This document shows, piece after piece, positions 11,054 to 23,256 of a DNA stretch of 64,000 bases (position 1 is its first letter; the number at the start of each line of letters is the position of its first letter). A program made the translations under genes and the position numbers. The stretch covers positions 39,329,681-39,393,680 of the forward strand of contig NC_088786.1 in assembly GCF_949628265.1 (NCBI RefSeq). Direction: 5' to 3'. The notes below the pieces were generated by a model. It was not told the DNA's origin. It did not search any database and saw only the letters and a program-made list of their open reading frames with translations. This DNA is from Cloeon dipterum (Eukaryota > Arthropoda > Insecta > Ephemeroptera > Baetidae).

Positions 11054-11932
11054 TTTTCCAGTACACGAGATATCCCTCACAATCAGTCGAGCTTAGCCTC
11101 TCGAGTTTGCGGGATTTAGTAAATATATCTGAACTGAATCTATCGATATTGTGGCATTCATGGCATCGAATTGTTAGGGTTCTTCGATACACTACCGAAT
11201 TTTTGGAATATTTAATGCACTCCATTCCTGTTTCTATTAACATTCCAAGAATGAATTTTAAAATATTCAAAGGTAATGTTCAGGAATTTTATTTTTTGTT
11301 TATCTCTTTCCCGCAGCAGATTTTAATTTAGTTTAAAATCTTATAGAAGTTCTGTAAAAAAAATTAATTGTATTTGGTCTATTGTGCAGGATGAAATTAA
11401 TAATTTGTAGCCATCGCTGAAGTTAAAACGAGGATTAGCATAATTAATCTCTGACAAAATTATTTGCGGAAATCAAACGTACTGCTTACGAATAAACTTA
11501 GGAAATTTTCGTTCGGAATATTATGAACGTCTAGAAATGTGAATTTTTGGAATCAGTAGGTTCATATTTGAAATTGCACAGCAGCAACAAATTTTTGTAA
11601 TGATTTAGTCCTTATCTACCACTAAATTCCTATTAATTTGCATATGGGCGGGTATTTTATTCCTCAGTTGTGTTCCAAAGAATAAAAACTAAAGAACTTT
11701 TATTCCAAATGTATATATTTCTTTAATTTAATTCCAGCATTATTAATATTGCATACTTGCTTACGATGATATAACGATTATATATTAGAATTATTCAAGT
11801 TACGACCTTTTATGTAATAAATTGCTTGTTTTACAAATCTGGAATCTGTTTAAATTTGGATAGCCTGAGAAATTTGTAGAAGAAATTTCAAGACTACGAA
11901 ATTTAAAAAGATTATCTGAATACAGTCGTCAT
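11054..11932. other. Intergenic region between M3 and M4
   Basis: AT-rich. The part just upstream of M3 (near 11,235) shares 'ATTCCAAGAATGAA' with the region upstream of M2 (8,770), which marks the end of the M2/M3 duplication. Nothing else is recognised. Confidence 0.4.
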
Positions 11933-13551
11933 CTACTCTATCTCAAACATAGCTTTTGCCTGCGGATGCAGATCGCGGACTTTCACTGCGAGCTCATCGC
12001 CTTTGGCTTTGATCGCTTTCTTCACAATTTCAGTTCCTTCCACAATCACTTTTAAATGTAAATCACGAATTCTGCCTAAAATTTCCTTCTTAATTGTCTT
12101 TTCCAGCGTTACTAATAAATCTTCTTTTGACACCTTCAAATGAGTCAGGCAGACTATTTTGAGAGCCGGCGGAGCTAACAGATCAGACAAAAGAATAACG
12201 CTCGTGGAATTTATATCGAATGTTATTTTCAGCTCGTAAAGTTTGGTGTATTTTTCCATCGAAAAGGCAATATCCTTGAAGATGTTTGTCTCGTGGATGT
12301 GGAGCGACTCCAGCTTGGGACAAAGTTCTTGGACCGTCTTTAGTTCAACCATCATGACACACTTTGGAGCGTTGACAGTCACCAGTTTGGTCAGCTCCTT
12401 TCCATAAGTGTTCAGGAAGTAATTCAGATATGCGGGAGACTTCAAGTTTTCCAACTTCAAGCTATTCAACTGCCTGAATTGCTGTAGCGACTTAAGTTTG
12501 GTCTCTTCTACTGGGCGGTAATTATAACTAGCACTCCATTTAATCTGGAAATTAATTAACCGTGTTGTAAAATTAACATTTTTTTAACAAAAATTTGCAG
12601 AACACTTACGTAAAGACTGGTAATAAAGGGGAACATGTCGACTGTGCACGATTTTTCTTCGAATTTGTCCATCTTCAAAGTCAATTGTCTCAACTGGGAA
12701 GTACTTGTTAGGTTACGGCACAACCATGACATGTCAACGAAGAAATCCAATTTCCCGAAGTATTGCAAGTTTAGCAATTTCTCGACGCAAATTCGCGTCA
12801 GAACCGTCTGGAAGATTTTGCCGGAATCACGTTGATACCAAAGTGAAGAGAAGAAAAATGATTCCAGCTGTCCGAAACTCTGTCTGAATTTTCCTTGCCA
12901 ATTATCGTCTCTTAAAGGAAGATTGCTCAATAATGGATGGATTTTGACGTCAAGTGTTCTCAAAAACTTGAGTGTTTTGCAAGTCTCCATTAAGTCATGG
13001 AGTATAAAATAGAAATCAGTTATTTCCAATGTCTGCAAGGACCTCATGATGCTGATATCAGTCCACATATATTCTTCAATTTTCCCAGGAAGAGAATCAG
13101 GGTTTTGGTTGATGTAAAATTCTTGAATATTGAATGCTTCGATCGAGATCCTTCTGAGGATCTAGAATAAATAATTTTATTTTACTTTTAAGACGATGAG
13201 GATATTTTGATACATACCTTTTGGGAAAATGCAGGGTCTTGAGGAAACAGGCTCAAAATTTCATGGAATTTCACTTCCGTGGTTTTAGAATTAATCAAAT
13301 TTTCGAAAACATTAAATGCGTCCATTGGAGAGCATTTCCACTCTGAGCGCTTTAATTTGTCGATGACATTTTCCATCTCAAGCTGAGGGATACATTCTAA
13401 GAAAAGAGAGAAATGTGCATTATTTGGGTATTTGATCTTAATTTATAATATACTTACTATCTGATTTTATAAAACCAATATAGGAATTTATATCCAAATT
13501 AAATTTATCTTCCCCTTCTTTTAAGCTCAGCTGCTTCATTTTCTGTTCCAT
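11933..13551 (-). CDS. M4: intracellular LRR-family protein (478 aa), last two exons fused
   Basis: Four exons: 13551-13458, 13396-13218, 13161-12610, 12544-11933, open for 478 codons. It begins MEQKMKQLSLKEGED. The LRR core includes LRTLDVKIHP, FVDMSWLCRN and LCPKLESLHIHE. The C-terminal block reads LAPPALKIVCLTHLKVSKED. The last intron present in M1, M2, M3, M5 and all P genes is missing here: the frame runs straight from the exon-4 part (KLYELKITFDIN) into the exon-5 part (LLSDLLAPP). All other introns are kept in place and phase. This is therefore a clean loss of one intron, not a retrocopy. The 5' leader region shares a block with M2. Confidence 0.87.
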
Positions 13552-14432
13552 TTGTGATTGAGTAACGAGACGGCCTTCGAATTATGTGAGCGTTGCCTCG
13601 AAGGATGGCGATAAAATGGGAAAAGTTGCAATCACCGCATTGACGTGTTCGAAATTTTTCTCTCCTTCCCCTCAGATTCCTGAAGAGGCGGAATTCCTAA
13701 TTTATTCTCGCTCGCACATCCCAAGAATGTCCACATTTCTCTTGCAGCAAATTTTTCCTCAAAAATTTTTGTTTACAGAGGATCGCACATAAATCCGACG
13801 AATTTGGATTTTTCTCGCTACGATTCAACATTCTATGGTTAGAGATAACAATTTTTTCTTGTTGTTTATGTCTATAATTAACCAAAAGAGATCCAAGACT
13901 CGAAAATAACAAATATTTACTAAGTGAATTACAATCATTTTAATAGATTTAACAATTTTATCAGTTTGGAAGTCATTTCCTCCCTCTGGTAGAATTTCGG
14001 CAGGAATGTTTGCATTCCTTGCAGTTTTGAAATGTTTGCATGATCTGCTGCGAACGTTTTATAAGAATATGCGCTTTTTACACATTTCGCCAACAGAGAA
14101 AATTTTGGAATTTAAGAAATCTTTTCAAATTGTATTGTTGGATTGAAAATTAAGAAAACTTAGTAACTCTTCTCGGCTATTATTCTTTAAGGAAGTAAAA
14201 CAGATTGAAATGCAACAACTGCATATATATTATTCATAATTTATTTGCATAAAATTGATTTGTTATCAAATTTATTTTAATAATTGCAATAGCGGTTAAA
14301 AGAATACATATTACAATATTTACGAAATGAACGTTCATTTACAAGACAAAATTCCGTAACATGAAAGAGCAAAAGACGCAAAAATTCATGTTAATAATTC
14401 ATCAATTTCTTATCGTCCTTATTCCTGGCAAC
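13552..14432. other. Intergenic region between M4 and M5
   Basis: About 13,670-13,790 matches the block upstream of M2. The rest is AT-rich with no exon seen. Minus-strand TTTATT (AATAAA) motifs near 14,237 are too far from the M4 promoter to mean more than a possible M5 3' end. Confidence 0.35.
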
Positions 14433-16052
14433 TTAATCTAAAATTTTACAGTCAAACCTTGCATCTCGACGATTCTTTAACATCTCTTTGCGAAGATCAA
14501 TAAGTTCATTTCTGACCTCTTCTTCGATAGAGGGATCCACTTTCAGCTTCATTTTAAAATCGTTTATATTTCTTAAAACCTTCTTAGCGCTCACCAACCT
14601 TGACGTTTTTTTCAAGTCTTTTACTGAGACTTTGGCCTGCGAAAGATGGACTTTGACGAGAGCCGGAGTCACCAAGAGCAGATTTGGTAGACAAATATCA
14701 CTGCAAATAAATCTATTTTGTAAAATCTTTCGATGGGAAATAATGTGTAAAAATGATACCTTGCATCATTGTAGAAAACAACATATAGATTTTCTAGTTT
14801 GACGAAGAGCTTCTGTAAATTGATTTCTTTGAAATCGAATTTCGTTCGGTATATGTGCAAAGATTCCAGGTTCGGACAGGACCTTACTATGTAGTTGTAA
14901 ACAGCGCGCATGTCCAGTTTTTCCGTGCGGGTGATTGTGAGCTTTTTCAATGTTTCAGCGTAGGTTCTCAATAGATTGGAAAATTTGGAATGAGGTGCGT
15001 ATTCATTTTGTTGTACTTCATATGCTGGGCTACAATCAATCTGAAATGAAACATACATATAGTAGATCGATAAAAAAAATGTTTAAAAAGACACTGACAT
15101 ATAAACTTTCAACGTAGGCAAATATTTCCACACTGCATGCATTTCTTTCGAAGGTATCCATTAATAAGTTCAACTGTCGGATGTTAGACTTCTTCTTCTT
15201 CTTCTTAATGTTGTTTCCCCACGTTGACATGTCATACAAGCATTCTTCACTCCCGACGTGTTCTAACTTGGGCAAATATTGCACACAGTATTTAGTCAAT
15301 TTATACTGTAGTTCGTTTCCGTCTATTTCATTTCTCCATAGTGATGTAAAGAGAAACGATGTCAGTTGGCTAAAACTGGTATGTAACTTCCTACGAAATC
15401 TTTTTGTTTCGAATGTTGTATTCGGATTTATCGAAGGATCGAGTCTGACTGCGAGTTGTCTCAAGTTCTTCAGCTTCTTGCTCATGGCCATCAGGTTTTC
15501 CAAGTCAAAATAAAAGTCCTCTATCTCCACCTTCCGCAATGATTTCATTTTTCGTATTTTAGACCACATGTCTCGTTCTATTTTTATCGGATTTTTTGCC
15601 TCACAATAAAGGGGAAATATATTAAACTGAGATATTTTGGTTGCTTTGGTGCAGATCATCCGTAACGCCTAAAATGCATGCAGAAAATTAAAACCTGGAG
15701 AGATTGAAACTGTTGTTAATATTACCTCTATTTCAAAATTCGTCGACGGAGGGAACAGGTCCATGAAACGAAAAAAATTAACTTCCACTATCTTTGGACC
15801 AAGCAACCGAGAGAGAGCTTTTAAAACGTCCGTCGGGGAGTGTGATTCTTTCGAAACCCACACATACTTGACAAACTTTTCCATTTCTTCTTGATAGTTC
15901 TTTGGAGCTGAAAATTCCAGATCAAATTATTTTTAAACTATTAAAAAATTAGCAATATACTTACGACGTAATTTAATTAATTTTAAGTACGACTCAATGG
16001 TAATTACCGGATCTTCTTTAAAATATACTCTTTTGATATCTATATGGTCCAT
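14433..16052 (-). CDS. M5: intracellular LRR-family protein (462 aa)
   Basis: Five exons: 16052-15965, 15907-15726, 15668-15099, 15040-14760, 14700-14433, phases 1, 0, 0, 2. The exon 3 donor is the weaker TAT|GTCAGT; the rest are canonical. The start is the ATG at 16,052 (MDHIDIKRVYF). LRR strands: KMKSLRKVEIEDF, KKLKNLRQLAVRL and SCPNLESLHIYR. The C-terminal block (LVTPALVKVHLSQAKVSVKDL) is followed by a basic tail rich in Lys/Arg/Glu. Exon 4 is 57 nt shorter than in M2, so one LRR is lost. A poly-Lys run (K5-6) lies in exon 3 (about 15,188-15,205). It stands next to P1, and the two genes are arranged head to head across about 1.4 kb. Confidence 0.85.
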
Positions 16053-17364
16053 CTTCTCTTTTATAATGCTAACGCTTTGAGCTTTGCAATTCCGCTTTCC
16101 GTGCCTGCTCTCTCCGATGGATGTGAGTTGGAAATGAAAGTGGCGTGTCTGAAATGCTTCTTTACGCTGCTGCGACGAATTTTATGAATTTTACACATGT
16201 TTGTATGGATCAGAATTCTCCTACTCAAATATCTTTTGCCTCAAATTCCATGAATTACCAAGGCCCAAATTCTTGCCCAAACGGATATCAATTAATTTTT
16301 TACCATCGAAATATACTCCCTTTTTCGAATTGTGATTTTAGAACTAAAATTATTCAACGAACAATGTTATTGTCTCGTTCCTGATCTTGCTGTAAACTAA
16401 TTGTTATTGAAAACGTTACGAAAAAGTCTTTAATTTGATCGATACAGGGCGCGACAGTTGGAAATATTTTAACTGTTAGTTGCAATAAGTATTTTGCCGT
16501 ACAATTTTTTCAAGAGTAAAAAGGAAAAAAGGCCCTTAATACAGAAAAAGTTCGAAATTTTCATCAAAATTTCCAGCGCTTGACCACATTTTCTAGGCAT
16601 ATTTTGATTCCTCGCGTCGAACTCTGTGAAGTAAAATCGGATTTCTAATAGGTAATAGCAAGACATTCCTGAACATTCAAAACACATGGTAACGACTTTG
16701 CAGCCAATTTTCAAGTTTACAAAAAAAAATACATCGACACTTGGGGCAATTTTGGCTTCAACTGAATATGCTGTCACGCAACAAGCAATTTATTTAAAAT
16801 AAACTATCCAATTGCAGAAGAAGACAAACTTTGTAGTAAAATCATCTCATCGGAAGGGAGAAAGGAGTTATATATGTTAATTAAAGACCCAATTGCTCAC
16901 TTAACGCGATGTAAAAATGTGTATTTTGCAAAACAAAAAGATAATATTTTGGTTTCTGAAGAACCCCTCTCTCAATTTTCATATTTTGAATTGAAAATAT
17001 TGCATGTTTTGCTTCACAGTGAATGTGTGAATACTGGACGTGTTTTCATTCAGAATTCAAAACATTGATGTTACGGTTTTTCAAATTTGAATATCGAAAA
17101 ACATTTTTTGCACCAAGATCATACATAGATTTTTATTGTTCAAAGTTGATTTAATTTCCATGAATCTGGTTTTTCTTAGTGCCTTTTTTAATGTTTTCAA
17201 ACTCCAAACACTAAAAACTGAATTAAATATCAATAACTATACGTCCTGAATTTGCTGTTGGAGAACGTCAGCATGTTTTTTGGACCGAAATCCACGAAAA
17301 TAATACATTTGAAAATATTTCCATTAGCTAATAAACGTGTTTTTAACTTATTGGCTTACATATC
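16053..17364. other. Head-to-head spacer between M5 and P1, with R6 repeat
   Basis: It holds the upstream regions of both clusters. About 16,150-16,390 and 16,440-16,800 are repeated before P4 (28,090-28,790) and around 33,560-34,690, so they belong to the P-gene spacer unit. The R6 block 'GGATTTC...' lies near 16,640. Short reading frames here are not kept between copies, and I do not call genes. Confidence 0.5.
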
Positions 17365-17395
17365 AGTGGTCGACCACTCGAAATAAATATAAAAG
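17365..17395 (+). promoter_or_regulatory. P1 promoter: palindrome plus TATA box
   Basis: A perfect 14-bp palindrome AGTGGTCGACCACT (17365-17378) is followed by TATAAAAG (17388-17395). An Inr-like TAGTCAAC lies about 30 nt further on, and the start codon is 79 nt after the TATA box. The same module, with 23 bp between palindrome start and TATA start, precedes P2, P3, P4 and P6. Confidence 0.75.
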
Positions 17396-17473
17396 ATAGG
17401 CATGAACTAAATGCACTTGTAGTCAACAGTCTTTTCGGATTTCGTTAATTTGTGTGCAGCAAGACATTTCACC

Positions 17474-19543
17474 ATGGTGGACGACGGAACTGTGCTCAAA
17501 TTAGCCAAGAACAGGCTTCAAACTCTACGGGCTAAGAGTTACAGTTTGGAGAAGCTTGCGGTTCGATCCATCGTTAAAAACATCGGATTTTATTTGAACA
17601 GCGATGATCAGCTGGGGCAGCTCAAGACTTTGCGTGAGTATTTATTTCATAAATGATACTACTATGTGACAAAATTATATCCAACAGCTGCCAATTTAAA
17701 AGAAACACTTTTACAAATGCTTTTAATGCGGAGGAGGATAGATTACAATGGGAAAACAGAGGAATTTGAGGTTTTGATGCGGATTTTTCCTCATTTGCTG
17801 AACTCCCGGACCCGATGCATTGATTTGAATGGAATAATATCATTCGACTGTCCTGATGATTCGTTTCAACCAAAACGATATATGGGCCAAAATTATGCAG
17901 AATATGCCACTCTAGAAAAGGTAATAATAATTAAATTTTCATAATTACCTATGATACACAACCTTTCTTTCAATTAGGCAACCGAGTGGTGCGAGCAGTT
18001 GATCCTATGGATTGAAACACTATCTCCGAAAGTTGAGACACTGATCATAAGGCAAAACGATCCATTCAATAAAATCATCTGTCCCTTTGATAGAAAGCCT
18101 CAAGTCAATCCGAACATGTTGCAATCGCTGATGAAAATGCAAAATTTGAAAATTCTTGATGTAAATTTGCACAGGTTCAAGGTTACTGATGTGTACGAAA
18201 TGTTCAAAAACCTTCCAAATCTGCAATACCTGAATGTCCAAACTCTAAAAAAAGAATACCTGATATTCCCGAATGATTTCGATTCTTTCTCTTTCGATGG
18301 AGTTGCTGAAGTGATGAAAAAGATTTACAGAGAATTACTATGGCTGAATTATAAGATCTCCATAGATTTTCCAGACTTAGAAATTGTTCCTTATAATGAG
18401 AGCAGGATAATCTGGGATGACTTTAATGAAAATAAGGGAAGAGTTCGTTATGATGGACCAATATTTAAGGGGAGGAAGATCCCCGGAAAATCATATGAGA
18501 GACACATTTTGGTGAATCTTGCTGAACATGAGGTTGAATATCCTGGAATTAATATTCGAAGCCTATTCGAAACCCCTAGTCCCGAGGTAATTGAAATTTT
18601 CGAAAGCATGCATAAACCTTTCAATCCATTCTAATTTTTAAGGCTAGTTTGGATGAGCGATATCCGGATCCGAAAGCTGCCTCTACGCCACAAGTTGACA
18701 AAATCACACAGCTGAATTTTGAGTTTCGTGATAGATACAGTGATGTAATCTCTCTCCAAAATGATTTGAGCACAGCTGGACAACATCTGAAAACGCTTAA
18801 TTTCTCAAATACATCAAGCAGTTATTACAGTGATTTTAGTATTGATGTGGCAACCATCTCGAAATATTGCCCAACGCTAGAAAAATTGTCGCTCTCTAAT
18901 GTCTGTTTGAAATCATCCACGTTGTCAATTAAGGTTTTTCCGGAGCTGAAAGAACTAGAATGGAAATTACCTTACATAAGGTAAGTGTCAAAGAGCTTTA
19001 TTTTCCTATTTTTAATATCGATACACTAGTTATTTTCTAAAGACTGGATTGTAAAGTCACGTAATTTATAGAACTAATAATATTTTTTAAAACATCTAGG
19101 GAACGCTACTCCGTAAATAAGAACGATGCTATGATTTTGTCCAGCATTTTGTCTGCGCCAAAGCTGGAAAAAGTTGTTCTCGAAAGCGCATCTTTTAACG
19201 AAGCAGACTTGATGATACTCAACTCTTTGATTGAAGAAAAGAAGATTTTATCGCAACTGCACACTTTTCACTTCTACCTCAATACCAATGCCAACGATAG
19301 ATTTGAATATTTAACAAATATTTTCAAGAGCGCGTGTGCATTTCTTCCCAAATTAACTGAACTCAGGTACGTTATTTTTGCAAATTTCTTGGACAAAAAT
19401 GCTTTAATAGAAAATTGATTTGCAGAGTCAGCAGAATGCTTAGCCGTCTAGATCCACTCCACAAATACGCAATACGAAAAGACGATAGAATTTTTGATCA
19501 ATGTACCCGCAGTTTACTTTCTCTCTTTGAAATTGAAAAATAA
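17474..19543 (+). CDS. P1: intracellular LRR-family protein (574 aa)
   Basis: Six exons: 17474-17633, 17688-17920, 17978-18586, 18643-18980, 19100-19366, 19426-19543. Borders are GT-AG and phases are 1, 0, 0, 2, 2. Residues 1-85 form a helical N-terminus (SLEKLAVRSIVKNI, then TLPANLKETLLQMLL). Residues about 95-445 carry LRR strands (NSRTRCIDLNGI, MQNLKILDVNLHRF, LPNLQYLNV, CPTLEKLSLSN). Residues 448-536 are the C-terminal block shared with the M genes (SAPKLEKVVL, then ILSQLHTFHFYL). The last 38 residues are specific to the P branch. The stop codon lies inside the poly(A) signal (AATAAA at 19539-19544). The 56-nt intron after exon 3 stays open if retained and would end the protein in ...HKPFNPF. 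No signal peptide is seen. The function is not known; the N-terminal helices loosely recall ubiquitin-ligase adaptor boxes, but I do not claim that. Confidence 0.87.
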
Positions 19544-20757
19544 AACAACTTGGGATTAGAAATTTGGACTATTATTTCCTGACCATCCAATCAGTACGAA
19601 TCATGCGATTTAAAGCCATTTAATCCAACATTAAGTTATCCAACACCGTTTAATCTGTCAATAACGCTTTAACTGAAACCTAAGGGATGAGTTTATGCAT
19701 TGGCAACAAGAACTTTCCAGGCTTTTGCAGTTTATTAATCTTTGTGGATCGATACAGAGGGAAAATATGAAATATTTGAATTGTTGGATGTAATAAATGA
19801 TTTTTTCACAGTTTTGCAATAAGAAAAAAAGAACCTTCATATAATAAAAATTCAAATTTTTCAATTTCCTTCAAAATTTCCTGCACTTCACCACAACATT
19901 TTGGCAGATTTCGATTCCTCTCGTCGAGATTCGTCCAACAGCGACGTGAAACCATTTAGGGAAACTCTTTGTTGTGAAATAAAAAAGGATTTCAAGTAGC
20001 GAGACATTCCTGACCATTTGAAAAGCATGCTGACTTTGCAGCAACTTTTTTCAAAAAGATTAGGTCAATTTTGGCTTCAACTGAATGCCCATGCCACAAG
20101 GATTTTCCCGGATCTTGCAGTGTCAATCGTCTTCCAAATAAAATTCAATTATTGATCAATTACTAATCGATTGTTTATTAATTTATTTAACAAACGAATG
20201 GATCTGTTCACTTTAACAGGATATAAAAACACATGTCCAGTATTGAAAACAAAAAGATAATATTTTAGTTTCTGAAGAACCCCTTTTTGTGTCAATTTTT
20301 ATTTTTGAACCGAAAATATTGTCTGTTTTGCTTCGCAGTGATTGAGTGCTGAACGTGTTTTCATCCAGAATGCAAAATAATATGTATAGAAAATATTATT
20401 AATAAGGTTTTTCTGTCCTGTTTTGAAATTCGAATTTAAATCCCGAAAAAACTCAGGTTTATTTTGATCAGATTTTGACCAATAATTTTCAATAGTTTAG
20501 AAGGAGTTTAAATTACCCCTGGACACCAGTTCCACAGTTCATTTGATTTCGATTAATTTGTTCATGATTAGTGTTATTTCCAATTATTTAAAACCCAAGA
20601 AACTCTAATCTGAATTCACTTTTACGAACTACATGTCCTGAATATGCTGTTGAAGTACTTCAGCATGTATATTCAAACTGAATTCCACAAAAATATTAAA
20701 ATTGATAATATTTTCATTAGCTAATAAACTTGTTTTTAACATATTAGCTTACATATC
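19544..20757. repeat. P-gene spacer unit, copy 1 (R6 repeat plus upstream region)
   Basis: The sequence matches the P2-P3 spacer (22,925-23,269 joined to 24,736-25,623) nearly base for base. Its R6 block is at about 19,680-20,160. The upstream part of P2 follows. This shows tandem duplication of gene plus spacer. It holds no coding sequence. Confidence 0.75.
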
Positions 20758-20788
20758 AGTGGTCGACCACTCGAAATAAATATAAAAG
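20758..20788 (+). promoter_or_regulatory. P2 promoter: palindrome plus TATA box
   Basis: AGTGGTCGACCACT at 20758-20771 and TATAAAAG at 20781-20788, with the same spacing as P1. The Inr-like region after it is 6 nt shorter than in P3. Confidence 0.75.
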
Positions 20789-20846
20789 CTAGGCATGAAT
20801 TAAATACACTAAGTCATTTGTGTGAAGCAAGACGCATTTCAACGTG

Positions 20847-22924
20847 ATGGATGACGAAACTGTGCTCTACTTGGCCAAGAAGAGGCTTCAAACTCTACGG
20901 GCTAAGAGTTTCAGTTTGGAAAAACTTGCGGTTCGAAGCATTGTGAAAAATGTCAGATTCTATTTGGATATCGATGATCAGCTGGGGCAGCTCAAGAGTT
21001 TGCGTGAGTATTTATTTCCTAAATAACATTATAAAATATGACAAAATTATATTCCACAGCTTTAATTTTGAAAGAAAAACTTTTACAATTGCTGTTAAAG
21101 CGGAGGAGGATAGATTACTATGGGAAAACAGAGGAATTTGAGGTTTTGATGCGAATTTTTCCTGTTTTGCTGAACTCCCGGACCCGATGCATTGATTTGA
21201 ATGGAATAATATCATTCGTCGATCCTGATGGTTTGTTTCAACCAAAACGATATAAGGGCCAAGGTGATGCAGAGTTTGCCACTCTAGAAAAGGTAATTTG
21301 AGTTAAATTTTCAAATTTGACGATAACGCATTTACGTTATTTGAATTAGGCAAGCGAGTGGTGCGAGCAGTTGATCCAATGGATTGGAACACAAGCTCCG
21401 AAAGTTGAGACACTAATCATAAGGCAAAACGATCCATTCGAAATAATCATTTGTCCCTTTGATAGAAAGCCCGAGGTCCAGCCGGAAATGCTACAATCGA
21501 TACTGAAAATGCCAAATTTAAGAATTCTTGATGTAAATTTGCACAGGTTCAAGGTTACTGATGTGTACGAAATGTTCAAAAACCTTCCAAATCTGCAATA
21601 CCTGAATGTCCAAACTTTAAAAAAAGAATACCTTCACTCCCCAAATGACTCAAATTACCTCGATATCGTTGCTTCTGAATCGATAGAAAAGATTTCCGAG
21701 GAATTAGAATGGCTAACTTATAAGACCTCCGTAAATTTTCCAGACTTAAAAATTGTTCCTTATAATGAGAGCAGGATAATCTGGGATGACTTTAATGATA
21801 AAAAGAGAAAAAATCGTTTTTATGGGCAATTATATGAGGAGGAGAAGAAGATCCCCGGAAAATCATATCAGCGACACATTTTGGTGAATCTTGCTGAACA
21901 TGAGGTTGAACATCCTGGAATTCAAATTCGAAGACTATTACAAACCCCTAGTCCCGAGGTAATTGAAATTTTCGAAACTATGCATAAACCTTTTAATCCA
22001 TTCTGCACATTCTGATTTTTAAGGCTAGTTTGGATGAGCGATATCCGGATCCAAAAGCTGCCTCTACGCCACAAGTTAAAAAAAATGGAGAACTGAATTT
22101 TGAGTTTCGTGATAGATACAATGATGTAATCTCTCTCCAAAATGATTTGAGCACAGCTGGACAACATCTGAAAACGCTTAATTTCTCAAATACATCAAGC
22201 AGTTATTACAATGATTTTTGTATTGATGTGTCAACCGTCTCGAAATATTGCCCAACGCTAGAAAAATTGTCGCTCTCTAATGTCTGTTTGAAATCATCCA
22301 CGTTGTCAATCAAGGTTTTTCCGGAGCTGAAAGAACTCGAATGGAAATTGCCTTACATAATGTAAGTGTCAAAGAGCTTTATTTTCCTATTTTTAATATC
22401 GTTACACTAGTTATTTTCTAAAGACTAGATTGTATAGTCAAGTAATTTATAGAACTAATAATATTTATTAAAACATCTAGGAAACGCTACTCCGTAAATA
22501 AACCCGATGCTATGATTTTGTCCAACATTTTGTCTGCGCCAAAGCTGGAAAAAGTTGTTCTCGAAAGCGCAAGTTTTAACGAAGCAGACTTGATGATACT
22601 CAACTCTTTGATTCAAGAGAAGAAGATTCTATCGCAACTGCACACTTTTCACTTCTATCTTAATACCAATGCCAACGATAGATTTGAATATTTAACAAAT
22701 ATTTTCAAGAGCGCGTGTGCATTTCTTCCCAAATTAACTGAACTCAGGTATGTTATTTTTGCAAATTTCTTGGATAAATATGCTTTAATGGAAAATTGAT
22801 TTGCAGAGTCAGCAGAATGCTTAGCCGTCTAGATCCACTCCGCAAATACGCAATACGAAAAGACGATAAAATTTTCGATGAATGTATCCGCAGTTTACTT
22901 TCTTTGTTTGAAATTGAAAAATAA
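20847..22924 (+). CDS. P2: intracellular LRR-family protein (573 aa)
   Basis: Six exons: 20847-21003, 21060-21292, 21350-21958, 22024-22361, 22481-22747, 22807-22924. Every exon has the same length and phase as in P3. The protein begins MDDETVLYLAKKRL. Exons 1-2 are almost identical to P3 (exon 2 translates identically). The LRR core (MPNLRILDVNLHRF, LPNLQYLNV) and C-terminal block (SAPKLEKVVL) are intact. The intron after exon 3 is 9 nt longer than in the other copies, yet its retained reading frame is kept and ends ...FNPFCTF. The stop overlaps AATAAA. The next gene copy (P3) follows after a spacer broken by a retrotransposon. Confidence 0.87.
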
Positions 22925-23256
22925 AACAACTTGGGATTAGAAATATGGACTATTATTTCCTGAGCTTCCAATCGTTGCGGAACCATCCAACCAGTACGAA
23001 TCATGCGATTTAAAGCCATTTAATCCAACATAAAGTTATCCAACACCGTTTAATCTGTTAATAACGCTTTAACTGAAACCTAAGGGATGAGTTTATGCAT
23101 TGGCAACAAGAACTTTCCAGGCTTTTGCAGTATATTAATCTTTAAGTGGATCGATACAGAGGGAAAATATGAAATATTTAAATTGTTGGATGTAATAAAT
23201 GATTTTTTCACAGTTTTGCAATAAGAAAAAAAGAACCTTCATATAATAAAAATTCA
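22925..23256. repeat. P-gene spacer unit, copy 2, left part
   Basis: The 3' flank of P2 and the start of the R6-type spacer. It matches 19,544-19,850 and continues at 24,736 beyond the inserted element. Confidence 0.7.

Noticed and set aside
16145..16384. Repeated small frames (about 80 codons) in P-gene spacers (also 28,065 and 33,551)
   Set aside because: Alignment between copies shows frame-breaking indels and different starts; spacer duplication explains the similarity.
17474..17800. F-box or VHL-box at the N-terminus of P proteins
   Set aside because: The pattern of Leu-rich helices is suggestive, but no diagnostic motif is visible; a profile search would be needed, so no ubiquitin-ligase role is claimed.
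19367..19425. Readthrough of the last intron of P genes (VIFANFLDKNALIEN-type tail) as an alternative end
   Set aside because: It is also open in most copies, but it is lost in P6 and shorter in support than the exon-3 intron; exon 6 is strongly conserved, so I treat this as a normal intron.
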